Notes under the pieces: model-generated | What the model saw: the letters and a program-made list of their open reading frames with translations, nothing else | Databases searched by the model: none | What the model was told of the DNA's origin: nothing | In this document: positions 8,495-16,432 of the stretch, in pieces | Layout: each line of letters opens with the position of its first letter | How positions within the stretch are numbered: position 1 is the first letter of the stretch | Source of the DNA: Coraliomargarita_B sp036735565 | GTDB lineage: Bacteria > Verrucomicrobiota > Verrucomicrobiia > Opitutales > Coraliomargaritaceae | NCBI GenBank assembly: GCA_036735565.1 | Contig: DAINOC010000048.1 | Location: 1-19,809, forward strand | Reading direction: 5' to 3' | Length of the DNA stretch: 19,809 nucleotides | Position numbers and translations under genes: made by a program

Positions 8495-9363
8495 AAGGCA
8501 GCTACCGGGCGTTGACGTTCGAGCGAGACGATGACCTTGAGTTCCTGATCGGCAGCACCCTTGTAAGTGCCGCGCATAGGCGCAACATCGTGATAATCCC
8601 TACCCACCGCCACCGTGATGTGGCGCTCACCGACGGCTTGGTTGTTCGTCGGGTCGAGCCCCCACCAGGTCCCGCCGGGCAGAAACACTTCCACCCACGC
8701 GTGACTGGCCGCAGCTCCGATCAATTTATGATCAGCCTCCGGATCGTGGGCCTCGATATAGCCACTCACATAACGCGCCGGGATCCCGTTGCTGCGTAGG
8801 ATCGCCAGCATCAGGTTGGAAAAGTCCTGGCACACCCCTCGGCGCCGCGCGACGACCTCGCCGACCGGGGTGAAGACATTGGTCTCCCCCGGACGGTAAG
8901 TGAAATTGCGGAAGATCCATTCGTTTAACTCCAGAAGGGCCGCACCGATGGATGCCGCCTGCGGGAAAAACCGCTTGCGGATACGGCCATGCTGGTCAAA
9001 GGGAACCAGTGCCGTGGGCTGCAGGTATTCGAAAATTCGATACATCTGACTGTTGTAGAGCTGCCGCACCTCGCCGATCGTCGTCTCCAGAATCGAAGAA
9101 GCCGGCTGAACATCGAAGGTCTCCACTTCAGCCTCCGCGTGCACCGTCAACTCGCGGTGCCGGTAGGGCACGGAAAAAAACTCCACGTTGTTGCCGAAGT
9201 AATCCACATAGTGATCCACCGAGGTATCCGGCCGCACCTGAAGGGTGCGCCGCAGCACCTGCTGCGAGGCGTTGGACTGCGGCCACACGCGGAGCTCGGC
9301 AAACGACTCCGAAGCCGTGCCTTCGTAGAGATACTCTGTCGTATGGGATACTGTAAAACGCAT
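8491..9363 (-). CDS. Transglutaminase-like cysteine protease/amidase family protein (first copy)
   Basis: The product has 290 residues with the same two-part plan as the next gene: an N-terminal beta domain (MRFTVSHTTEYLYE, YFGNN at 55-59) and a transglutaminase core. The triad is C178 in RRGVCQDFSN, H221 in SHAWVEVF and D237 in GLDPTNN. The two copies share the fold and motifs but differ widely elsewhere, so they are old paralogues rather than a recent duplication. The RRGVCQDF/VSGYIEA form is the stand-alone type that commonly sits beside Alpha-E and ATP-grasp genes. It starts 34 bases after the ATP-grasp/Alpha-E gene and overlaps the next gene by 4 bases, so it is a member of the same operon. 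No signal peptide is visible. Biochemical activity and target are unknown. Confidence 0.9.
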   Translation of the reverse strand: MRFTVSHTTEYLYEGTASESFAELRVWPQSNASQQVLRRTLQVRPDTSVDHYVDYFGNNVEFFSVPYRHRELTVHAEAEVETFDVQPASSILETTIGEVRQLYNSQMYRIFEYLQPTALVPFDQHGRIRKRFFPQAASIGAALLELNEWIFRNFTYRPGETNVFTPVGEVVARRRGVCQDFSNLMLAILRSNGIPARYVSGYIEAHDPEADHKLIGAAASHAWVEVFLPGGTWWGLDPTNNQAVGERHITVAVGRDYHDVAPMRGTYKGAADQELKVIVSLERQRPVAAL

Positions 9364-9397
9364 GGCTTATAGGACGGTGAAGCAGCTAGGGGGCCAT

Positions 9398-11896
9398 TTA
9401 TTCAAAATCAAACAGCAAGGGCTCGCGGGCGAACTCGTGCTGGTGGGTGAAATACCGGTCCTCGATATGATCGTGTAGGGTCTCCAACCGGGAGGTCCAG
9501 GACTCCAGTTCCCGGGCCAGTTCCGCCGGTTTGGGAAGGGCCACCACTTCACCCTCGGCCAGCCGGTCGGTCAGGTGCCCGCGGATCACGGATACGGAGC
9601 CGAGACTCTCGATGAGGCGGCTGATCTCATCGAGGACCACTTCGCCCGACTCCTGCCCACCGGCGATGGAAAGCGTGCTGATCGAGTAATGCAGATTACG
9701 CAGACAAAAGCTAAGCGAGCTGGGATTGGCCGCAGAGGTGAAGATGAGCGCCACCACCCGATCCAGGTAGGCGCGCGAGCGATACTCCCGCCGATAGGCG
9801 TCGAGCGAGCCGAGCAGGCGGAGCAGTGCCGTCAGGTCCGCACTCTCCTCATCCTCCGCCCGATAGCTCTCCATGATCCGCGGCAGGGCCACCTCCAGAA
9901 GCAAAAGAATCTCGATCCCCCGCTCGAAGAAGCTGCCCATGCGGTAGAACTGCCAGGCATCGTCGTGCGACATGGTGCGCTCGACCGTCCCATTGAAGCG
10001 GGCGATCTCACTGACGATGCGGGCGCAAATATCGCGCAGACCCGATCGGCTCACCCGCTGGCCGCCCACCTTGTTCATGTAGAGGACAATCTCCTCGAGG
10101 GCACCGCGACACTCCGGGCTGATGATTTCACGCACCGACTCCAGCGCACTACGCCCGTTTTCGATACAGGCAAAGACCGAGGCGCCTTTCTCACGGTCCA
10201 AAACAAGACTGCGGGAGAGCGGGAAGGTATCGCTGACCGGCCGCTTGCTCTTGATAAAATGTGTCTGCCCGGTTGCGGCGGCGACGGCCTGTAACAGCGG
10301 CCAGTAGGTGTGCTGCTCCGAGCGGGCCATTTGATCCCAGCGCAGGCGCTCCAGGGTCTCCAGTTGCCGGGCGGTATTCTCGGCCCGCTCCAGGTAACGC
10401 CCCGCCCAGTAGAGCGACTCCGCCACCCGGCTGCTGATCGAGAAGCGCTCACCAACTGGCACCGGTGCCCGCTTCGGCTCGGAAACGGTCACGACCTCAT
10501 CGGGAACGATCACGTCCCGCAGCCCATTGGTCACCAAAGTGAGCCGCCGCATCCGCGTGTCCGCCGATCGTCCGCGGGCCAGCCCGCCGGGCAGCACAAT
10601 CGGCTCCTTACCCAAAATGTAGTAGACGCGGAGATAAATCTCCTGACTCTCCAGACCTCCCTCCCACATGCGCGGCATCCGCAACGACTCGGGGATCGCC
10701 TGCGCGATGAAATGCTGCGGGTATTTCCCTGCCAGACGGGCCAGCGCCGCTGTCGTTTCCGGTCGTTGCCCACCGCAGTGGCGCCAGATCCCGTCGTGGT
10801 CTTGCACGGGCTTGAGCTGCATCCCATCAAGGTGCTCCATCACGTAGGCTGCCTGGTCACGGTCGCTCAGATGATAGGTCTCCACGGAGGGCAGCACCAC
10901 GCTCTGCTTCAGGTAGTAGTGAATCAGCCGCTCGTCATAGCGCAACAATGCCCGGTTGTCCGCCACACCAGCCCCGGGCGCATTGACGATCGATACGTTG
11001 CCCTTGCGCCATACATTGACCAGGCCCGGCACCCCGAGACCGCTCCCATCGGGCACTGCAATGGAATCCAGAGATGCACTCTCCAAACGCCGGAAAATTA
11101 CGTCGATCGGCTCCAGCCCGCGGATGGTCCGCAAATAAACTTTGCTGTCCCGAACCAGCAAATCACTGGGCCGCGCCACCGAGAAGCCCATCCGTCGTGC
11201 AATCAGGGCCTCCTCGAAGTAGGCCTGGCCCGGCAGCCCCGCCGTGAGCAGGAGAATGTGCGGGTTCCGCTTCGTCGTCTGCGCCCGCAACATTTCCAGC
11301 AGATAGGTGCTGAATCCCTCCACCGGAGCCGCGTCGATCCGTTCGTAGATCTCCGGAAAAACCTCCGAGAGCATCCGCCGGTTTTGCAGCACGTGGGCCA
11401 GGCCAAACGGCGTGCCCATATGGTGCTCGACCACCTGCCAATCATCCGGAGCCACCTCGACCAGATCGAAAGCACCAAATTGTGAATACTCCCCATTCGG
11501 AACTTCAATCCCGCTGAACGGGCGAAGAAAGGCAGGATCCCGCAGGACGACGTCGTGCGGCACGATGCGCTCCCTCAAAACGTCCTGGGGTCCATAAACA
11601 TCGGTCGCATAGGCGTTGAATGCCTTGGCCCGCTGCACCACCCCGGCCGCAATCCGGTGCCAGACCTCCGGCTTCAGCACCAGTGGAAACAGGTCCAGCC
11701 CCCAACGGTGCCAGCCCGACTTTCTGCCAGCCTCGCCAAACTGCAGCCCGAGTTCATCGACCGAGCGGTTCAGGCGCTTTTGCCGACCCGCCAGTTGAGC
11801 CCGTGCCGAAGCATCGAATAAATCGATGATCGGCGCATAGGGCGCCGGATCACAGGACAGTCGAGCCAGAGCCGGGTGATCCAATTCAGCCGCCAT
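9398..11896 (-). CDS. Circularly permuted ATP-grasp ligase fused to an Alpha-E domain
   Basis: The product has 832 residues. Residues 1-470 are a circularly permuted ATP-grasp module (DUF404/DUF407 group). Its landmarks are HHMGTPFGLAHVLQNRRML at about 158-176, ILLLTAG, DVIFRR at 265-270, GVPGLVNVWRKGNVSIVNA at 288-306, GVADNR, FIAQAIPES near 397, and VLPGGLARGR at 434-443. Residues from about 488 to 832 are the all-helical Alpha-E domain (DUF403), which opens with SRVAESLYWAGRYLERAENT. ATP-grasp enzymes use ATP to activate a carboxylate and join it to an amine or thiol. Alpha-E is a partner domain of unknown chemistry. The family is predicted, from conserved neighbourhoods with transglutaminases, to make or attach a peptide. 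It heads the operon. The ATG at 11896 has only a weak upstream site. The 119-base gap before it could hold the operon promoter. Confidence 0.9.
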   Translation of the reverse strand: MAAELDHPALARLSCDPAPYAPIIDLFDASARAQLAGRQKRLNRSVDELGLQFGEAGRKSGWHRWGLDLFPLVLKPEVWHRIAAGVVQRAKAFNAYATDVYGPQDVLRERIVPHDVVLRDPAFLRPFSGIEVPNGEYSQFGAFDLVEVAPDDWQVVEHHMGTPFGLAHVLQNRRMLSEVFPEIYERIDAAPVEGFSTYLLEMLRAQTTKRNPHILLLTAGLPGQAYFEEALIARRMGFSVARPSDLLVRDSKVYLRTIRGLEPIDVIFRRLESASLDSIAVPDGSGLGVPGLVNVWRKGNVSIVNAPGAGVADNRALLRYDERLIHYYLKQSVVLPSVETYHLSDRDQAAYVMEHLDGMQLKPVQDHDGIWRHCGGQRPETTAALARLAGKYPQHFIAQAIPESLRMPRMWEGGLESQEIYLRVYYILGKEPIVLPGGLARGRSADTRMRRLTLVTNGLRDVIVPDEVVTVSEPKRAPVPVGERFSISSRVAESLYWAGRYLERAENTARQLETLERLRWDQMARSEQHTYWPLLQAVAAATGQTHFIKSKRPVSDTFPLSRSLVLDREKGASVFACIENGRSALESVREIISPECRGALEEIVLYMNKVGGQRVSRSGLRDICARIVSEIARFNGTVERTMSHDDAWQFYRMGSFFERGIEILLLLEVALPRIMESYRAEDEESADLTALLRLLGSLDAYRREYRSRAYLDRVVALIFTSAANPSSLSFCLRNLHYSISTLSIAGGQESGEVVLDEISRLIESLGSVSVIRGHLTDRLAEGEVVALPKPAELARELESWTSRLETLHDHIEDRYFTHQHEFAREPLLFDFE

Positions 11897-12015
11897 TATT
11901 GCTCAACGGACACCCCGCCTCCGTTTGAAACCGCAAATCGGAGCGTCGGGACCCCGGCTGGCAGGCCGACTGCGGAGCCGTTCACTGGAAACCGCCGAAT
12001 GTTGACACACATGTG

Positions 12016-12468
12016 CTAAAATCCCTTCTGACGCAGGACCTCCTCCAACTTCATCTGAAAATCCTGAAGGTCGCCCGAAGCCGGGCGATACTGCGGGTCC
12101 GCATCATCAGGGATGAGCCCGAGCTGCCCCGAAGCGGAGAGCTGCCAGCCCAGCGATTTGCCGTCACTGAAGCGCACCGTGCCACTGACCAGGGCGCCCG
12201 GCCGCATGACCGCATCCACGTCGACGAGGACGCCGTCCACCGGATCCAATAGCTCCGCCTCGGCCTCCACAGCCGCTTTGGGCTCGTCCGAAACGTCCTC
12301 CGCCTCCGATGGCAACGCGATGTCCAGATCGTCGATCAGAAAGCGCACATCCATGTAGGTCAGCGAAAGTCCGAACTCCTCGCGCAACAAGCGCTGCACA
12401 TCACCGATCGGGCGATTTTCCTGCAACCAGGCTACCACAGTTTTCTTTTGCGAATCCGAAAGTTCCAT
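12016..12468 (-). CDS. Unrecognised 150-residue protein between dnaA and the ATP-grasp operon
   Basis: I do not recognise a named family. Residues 1-50 (MELSDSQKKTVVAWLQEN, then GDVQRLLREEFGLSLTYMDV) look like a compact helical domain, possibly helix-turn-helix-like. An acidic linker rich in E, D and A follows (about 55-78). The C-terminal part has a short beta-rich stretch (PGALVSGTVRFSDGKSLGW) and ends in a helix (FQMKLEEVLRQKGF). No signal peptide or membrane segment is seen. I chose the ATG at 12468 because GGGAG lies three bases upstream; a TTG at 12489 would add seven residues. It lies 120 bases after dnaA and 119 bases before the ATP-grasp gene on the same strand, so it could belong to either unit or be independent. 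The coherent amino-acid composition supports a real gene. Confidence 0.75.
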   Translation of the reverse strand: MELSDSQKKTVVAWLQENRPIGDVQRLLREEFGLSLTYMDVRFLIDDLDIALPSEAEDVSDEPKAAVEAEAELLDPVDGVLVDVDAVMRPGALVSGTVRFSDGKSLGWQLSASGQLGLIPDDADPQYRPASGDLQDFQMKLEEVLRQKGF

Positions 12469-12549
12469 AAGCTCCCGAAGGCTGATCAATGTCCCCTACC
12501 CGTCAATCTCCGAAGCGAAGAAAGCGGAAAAGCCAGCCCAGGGCCCCAG

Positions 12550-12576
12550 TTTCAGGTCTCAGGTCTCAGCTTTCAG
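12550..12576. repeat. Heptamer repeat after the dnaA end
   Basis: Two exact CAGGTCT units at 12553-12566 are followed by the related CAGCTTT at 12567-12573 and a CAG. The array lies 12 bases beyond the dnaA stop on the downstream side of that gene. Its role is unknown and it may be a simple slippage repeat. Confidence 0.7.
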
Positions 12577-12588
12577 CCCTCAAAATCC

Positions 12589-14028
12589 TCAGTTCCGTCC
12601 GCTCGAAAGCTGCTTGATCAGATAGTCCACGACACGCTTCACACTGCCGTCCTGCTCCATGGCATTCTCCACCTGCTTGATCGCGTGAATGACGGTTCCG
12701 TGATCCCGCCCTCCGAAAGCTTCGCCGATGTTCTTGAGCGGCTCGCTGGTTAGCGTGCGGCTGATAAACATCGCGACCTGCCGGGGGAAAACGATCCCCG
12801 CCAGCCGACGGCGGCCGACCAGGTCACTGACCCGAATCTTGTAATAGTCCGAAACCTTTTTCTGGATGTCCTCAATATTGACCTGGCTGGCCGATTCCTC
12901 CTGTAGAAGGTCGCCGATAAGACGCTCCACCGAGCCGATATCGATGCGCTGTTTCGTCAGCGAGCCGTAGCCGGCGATCCGCGTGAGCGCTCCTTCCATA
13001 CGGCGCACGTTGCGCGACACCCGCTCCGCGAGAAAATTCATGATCTCGTCTTCGAGCTCGATTTTCATGGCGCAGGCCTTTTGGCGCAGAATCGCCACGC
13101 GCGTCTCAAAGTCAGGTGCCTGCACATCCGTGACCAAGCCCCACTGGAAGCGCGAGACCAGGCGACTCTCCAAGCGCTCAATCTCATTTGCCGGGCGATC
13201 GCTGGCTAGAAAGATCTGACGACCAGACTCAAACAGGTCGTTGAAGGTATGGAAGAACTCCTCCTGAGTGCTCTCTTTGCCGGAAAGGAAGTGGATATCA
13301 TCGACCAGCAGCGCGTCCACATTGCGGTAGAATTTGCGGAAGTTCGCGACTTTGTTTTCGCGAATGGCATGGATGAACTCGTTGGTAAACTTCTCCGTCG
13401 AGACGTAGGCGATCCGCGCCGAAGGATTGTTGAGAATCATCTGGTGGGCCACCGCATGCATGAGGTGCGTCTTACCCAGACCGGTTTCCCCATAGACGAA
13501 AAGGGGGTTGTAGGCCCGTCCGGGCGCATTGGCCACGGCGATGGAGGCGGCGTGCGCCAACTGCGTGCCCGAGCCCACCACGAAATTGTCAAAGGTATTA
13601 CTGGGATTCAGGAGACTCCGGCGCACCGAGGGGTGCTCAAAGCTGCCGCGCCCGCCCGCTTCACCAGCGACGGTCGAACGGCTACCGACCAGAGCCGTGC
13701 CCAACCCCTGACGACCGGATACCCCCCGGGAATCGGTAGCTGCGGCGGCGGCCACCAACTCTGCCGCAGGCGCGGGTGAGGCCACCACGGAGACGCTCAC
13801 CGGCATGCCGGAAAAGCTGCGCGCCTGCTGGGCGATGGTGTCGAGGAAATTACTTTCGATCCAGATCGCGTTGAATTCCGACTTCGTCTCCAGCACGAGC
13901 GTCGATTCATCTTCGCGGGTGCAGCGCAGCTCGCTGAACCACATCTCAAAGATATCCGAGGGGAAAAGTTGCTTGAGCTGTTCGTAGGTCTTTGACCAAA
14001 GGGTCGTTTCTAAAGTGGGGGTCGACAT
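12589..14028 (-). CDS. dnaA: Chromosomal replication initiator protein DnaA
   Basis: DnaA binds DnaA boxes at oriC, melts the origin and loads the helicase; it also regulates transcription. The product has 479 residues, normal size. Domain I is at about 1-80 (LWSKTYEQLKQLFPSDIFEMWF). A variable alanine- and glycine-rich domain II follows to about 140. Domain III is the AAA+ ATPase, starting at NTFDNFVVG, with Walker A G180-ETGLGK-T187, Walker B LLVDD at 240-244 and the VRRMEGAL sensor region at 341-348. Domain IV carries PRQVAMFISRTL and the box-binding signature GGRDHGTVIHA at 439-449. All parts are intact. The ATG at 14028 has an AT-rich leader with no Shine-Dalgarno sequence. The upstream 480 bases carry DnaA boxes, consistent with autoregulation or an adjacent origin. 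The dnaN gene is not next to it in this window. Confidence 0.97.
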   Translation of the reverse strand: MSTPTLETTLWSKTYEQLKQLFPSDIFEMWFSELRCTREDESTLVLETKSEFNAIWIESNFLDTIAQQARSFSGMPVSVSVVASPAPAAELVAAAAATDSRGVSGRQGLGTALVGSRSTVAGEAGGRGSFEHPSVRRSLLNPSNTFDNFVVGSGTQLAHAASIAVANAPGRAYNPLFVYGETGLGKTHLMHAVAHQMILNNPSARIAYVSTEKFTNEFIHAIRENKVANFRKFYRNVDALLVDDIHFLSGKESTQEEFFHTFNDLFESGRQIFLASDRPANEIERLESRLVSRFQWGLVTDVQAPDFETRVAILRQKACAMKIELEDEIMNFLAERVSRNVRRMEGALTRIAGYGSLTKQRIDIGSVERLIGDLLQEESASQVNIEDIQKKVSDYYKIRVSDLVGRRRLAGIVFPRQVAMFISRTLTSEPLKNIGEAFGGRDHGTVIHAIKQVENAMEQDGSVKRVVDYLIKQLSSGRN

Positions 14029-14052
14029 GAAATTTTTTCAAAAATTGGTGAT

Positions 14053-14061
14053 TTGTTCACA
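14053..14061 (+). promoter_or_regulatory. DnaA box (near-consensus) near the dnaA start
   Basis: TTGTTCACA differs from TTATNCACA at one fixed position. It lies 24 bases upstream of the dnaA start codon, where bound DnaA could hinder its own expression. Confidence 0.45.
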
Positions 14062-14330
14062 GTGTTTTGCCACGCGCTTGTAACAGCTGCCGTGGCCTTG
14101 TCTCGGACAAGCGGGCAAATTTTCGGAAACCGGGTTCTCCGCGAAGATTTAGCCGCGAGTTTTTAAATAAAGTTCCTTAAGTCTATTTCGTTCAACTTTT
14201 TAGAGAATTCCGAAATTTTCTGGTGGATTGTAATTAGTTTGTAAGTTGTTGAAAATCAGTGAATTTTTACCTCCGATATGGAGGCGTGATCAAGAGAAAG
14301 CGAAACTGAAAACCCCTTGGCAAGACCTAC

Positions 14331-14339
14331 TTCTGCACA
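14331..14339 (+). promoter_or_regulatory. DnaA box (near-consensus)
   Basis: TTCTGCACA differs from TTATNCACA at one fixed position (C for A at position 3). Its tandem spacing with the consensus box at 14342-14350 raises its credibility. Confidence 0.45.
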
Positions 14340-14341
14340 AG

Positions 14342-14350
14342 TTATTCACA
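14342..14350 (+). promoter_or_regulatory. DnaA box (consensus)
   Basis: TTATTCACA fits the bacterial consensus TTATNCACA exactly. A second, near-consensus copy in the same orientation ends two bases upstream, so they form a tandem pair in the dnaA leader. Confidence 0.65.
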
Positions 14351-14510
14351 ACGGCCGGGCAATAAATTTTCGGATTATTTTTCAATCAATTAACCCCGCT
14401 GTAACGGATCTGTTACCTGCTGGTGAATGGCGCTTTCCAAATCTTCTTCCCATGCCCTTTTTATACCTCCCTATAAGCCGACCCCGTATCCGTTTAAAAA
14501 TTGGCAAGGA

Positions 14511-15491
14511 TTATTTTTTTGCTTCCCCGCCCTCCGTCATTTTCGCAATCAGCCGCTCGTTGAACTCGGCTGCCGAATCATGACCGATTTTCTTTAGCGC
14601 CTGGACCATGGCGGCCACCTCGACGAGGCGGGCCAGGTCCCGTCCGGGACGCACCGGAATCTCCATGATCGGCACCTTCAGATCGATAATCTCCATGAAG
14701 TGCTGCTCCAGGCCTGTTCGCTCCTCATGCATGCCCTGCGTCCAGAGTGAGAATTTGATAATCAGGTCAATCCGCTTTTCCAGACGCACAGAACGAACGC
14801 CAAACAGCTCCGCAATGTTGATGATGCCCAGCCCACGACACTCCATGTAGCCCCGGCTCAACTCCGAAGAGGTTCCCATCAATTCACGATCACTCAGCCG
14901 CTTCACATGCACGAGGTCGTCCGCCACCAGACTGTGTCCGCGCTCGATGAGAGCCAGGGCACACTCGCTTTTACCGACGCCACTCTCTCCGCAGATCAAG
15001 GTGCCGATGCCGCGGATATCAAGAAGCGTCCCATGGATTTGGGTGCGCGGGGCAAATTTATCCTCCAGCAGAAGTGTCGCCTCAGTGGTGAGTGTCTTCG
15101 TAGTCAGCGGCGAGCGGATCAGCGGTGTGCGATACATATCCGCCAGCCGCCGCAGCGCCTTGGACGGCGCATAGTTACGGGAAATGATCAGACACGGCAC
15201 TTTGTATTCCAGGATCGCTTTCATGATGCGCTCCTGCTCAGGCTCCGACTTTTCCCGCAGGTAGGCCATCTCCCCGGCACCCAGGAGTTGAATCCGCTTC
15301 GCAGCAAAAGCCGTGAAAAAGCCCACCATGGCCAAGGCGGGCCGGTTCAAACTGCGCTCGCGAATCATGTTATCGAGACCGGAGGCTCCGCCCACCAACT
15401 CGAGCTCGAGTGGCTCCTTGAACGATTCAAAAAAATCACGAACCGTAACGGCTTCGATAAACTTTGGTTTGCTTCTCAGTATTTGGGACAT
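14511..15491 (-). CDS. hprK: HPr kinase/phosphorylase
   Basis: The enzyme phosphorylates and dephosphorylates a serine of HPr or an HPr-like PTS protein, tuning carbon or nitrogen-type PTS regulation in the cytosol. The product has 326 residues. An N-terminal domain (to about 130) precedes the kinase core. The core has H153 in QIHGTLLDIRG, Walker A GESGVGKS at 168-175, D191-D192 in VADDLVHVKR, and the family signature MECRGLGIINI at 216-226. The C-terminal VRPGRDLARLVEVAAM matches the loop tied to the phosphorylase activity. All catalytic residues known from the Lactobacillus enzyme have counterparts. It begins 15 bases after lptB on the same strand, so the two are probably co-transcribed, reminiscent of the lptB-rpoN-ptsN neighbourhood of Proteobacteria. 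No HPr gene is in the window. Confidence 0.95.
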   Translation of the reverse strand: MSQILRSKPKFIEAVTVRDFFESFKEPLELELVGGASGLDNMIRERSLNRPALAMVGFFTAFAAKRIQLLGAGEMAYLREKSEPEQERIMKAILEYKVPCLIISRNYAPSKALRRLADMYRTPLIRSPLTTKTLTTEATLLLEDKFAPRTQIHGTLLDIRGIGTLICGESGVGKSECALALIERGHSLVADDLVHVKRLSDRELMGTSSELSRGYMECRGLGIINIAELFGVRSVRLEKRIDLIIKFSLWTQGMHEERTGLEQHFMEIIDLKVPIMEIPVRPGRDLARLVEVAAMVQALKKIGHDSAAEFNERLIAKMTEGGEAKK

Positions 15492-15506
15492 GCTCGGGAA
15501 CCTCCG

Positions 15507-16247
15507 CTATATTTTAAAATCCTCACCCAGATAGAATTCGCGGCTCTTGGGATCGTTGATCAGGAAATCACTGGTGCCCTCACAGAGCACTTCACCCGCA
15601 TGGAGAAGATACGCCCGGTTGACGATGCTCAGCGTCTCGCGGACGTTGTGGTCGGTGATGAGAACACCGATCCCGCGGCTGGAGAGTTGCAGGATGATTT
15701 TCTGCACCTCACTCACGCTGATGGGATCGACGCCGCTGAAGGGCTCATCCATCAGGAGAAACTTGGGCTCGGTCACCAATGCCCTGGAAATCTCCAGCCG
15801 CCGCCGCTCACCGCCACTGAGCGTGTAGGCCTTTTGCCGCGCCAGGCTGGTCAGGCCAAGCTCCTCCAGGTGCTGCTCCACGCGCTGGTTGCGCTCCGCA
15901 CGCGAGACCGGCAGGGTCTCCGCAATCGCGCGGATATTTTGCTCTACCGTCATCTTGCGAAATACCGACGCCTCCTGAGGCAGGTAGCCGATCCCGCAAC
16001 GCGCACGCCGATACATGGGCAGCGGCGTCAGGTCCAGATCATCGAGAAAGACCGCCCCCGCAGTCGCCGGAATCAAGCCAACAACCATGTAAAAAGTCGT
16101 CGTCTTACCCGCTCCGTTCGGCCCCAGAAGACCGACGATCTCACCGGCATTGACCTCGATATTCACCTTATTGACCACGCGGCGCTTACCAAAGTCGCGG
16201 ACCAGATTGCGCGTTCGAATGACCGGAGCGGTGGGGGATTCTGACAT
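15507..16247 (-). CDS. lptB: Lipopolysaccharide export ATPase LptB
   Basis: LptB is the cytoplasmic ATPase of the LptB2FG transporter, which extracts lipopolysaccharide from the inner membrane and pushes it across the Lpt bridge. The product has 246 residues, typical. Walker A GPNGAGKT is at 42-49 and the Q-loop at Q91 in GYLPQEASVFRKMTV, a LptB hallmark. The signature LSGGE is at 143-147, Walker B LLMDEP at 164-169 followed by FSGVDP, and the switch histidine is H200 in ITDHNVRETL. I chose the ATG at 16247 because the family begins there; a longer reading from 16361 adds 38 residues with no family resemblance. The gene points away from the YbbA-type gene over a 185-base gap that should hold both promoters. 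Its presence supports an outer membrane with lipopolysaccharide. Confidence 0.94.
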   Translation of the reverse strand: MSESPTAPVIRTRNLVRDFGKRRVVNKVNIEVNAGEIVGLLGPNGAGKTTTFYMVVGLIPATAGAVFLDDLDLTPLPMYRRARCGIGYLPQEASVFRKMTVEQNIRAIAETLPVSRAERNQRVEQHLEELGLTSLARQKAYTLSGGERRRLEISRALVTEPKFLLMDEPFSGVDPISVSEVQKIILQLSSRGIGVLITDHNVRETLSIVNRAYLLHAGEVLCEGTSDFLINDPKSREFYLGEDFKI

Positions 16248-16432
16248 GATGCCCCGAGCAAAACACTTCACGCTCTGACCGCAACAGCTATCCGCACCCA
16301 AGCGTGCTTTCACGATGAGCGTTCCCGGAAGGAACGAAAACGCGGGGCGGCGGAGGTCCATAACGACATCTGATCGGTATTCAGCGGCTTCAGGGTTGTA
16401 AGCCGCCCGACCCGCTGTCGATACTCTCCAAC

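Larger units (their letters stand above)
14029..14510. other. AT-rich dnaA leader with DnaA boxes, candidate oriC or autoregulatory region
   Basis: This 482-base gap between hprK and dnaA is the longest AT-rich non-coding stretch in the window. It contains one consensus DnaA box (14342-14350), two near-consensus boxes (14331-14339 and 14053-14061), and AT-rich segments at 14161-14275 and 14365-14395 that could unwind. It also holds a small inverted repeat, GTAAC at 14401-14405 with GTTAC at 14412-14416. Three boxes are few for an origin, and the boxes could serve dnaA control only. A short plus-strand reading frame that overlaps the region has no recognisable features. The dnaA promoter must lie here but I cannot place it. 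Confidence 0.4.

Noticed and set aside
10310..11485. 391-residue plus-strand frame opposite the ATP-grasp gene
   Set aside because: It is antisense to a complete family match, and its composition is typical of a complementary-strand shadow.
14317..14583. 88-residue plus-strand frame in the dnaA leader
   Set aside because: It overlaps the hprK end and the DnaA boxes, and it has no domain or upstream binding site.
14907..16244. 445-residue plus-strand frame across hprK and lptB
   Set aside because: It lies opposite two well-supported genes and crosses their boundary, so it is a shadow of high GC content.
16248..16361. Longer lptB reading frame with 38 extra residues
   Set aside because: The extension has no family resemblance, and LptB proteins normally start about where the ATG at 16247 lies.
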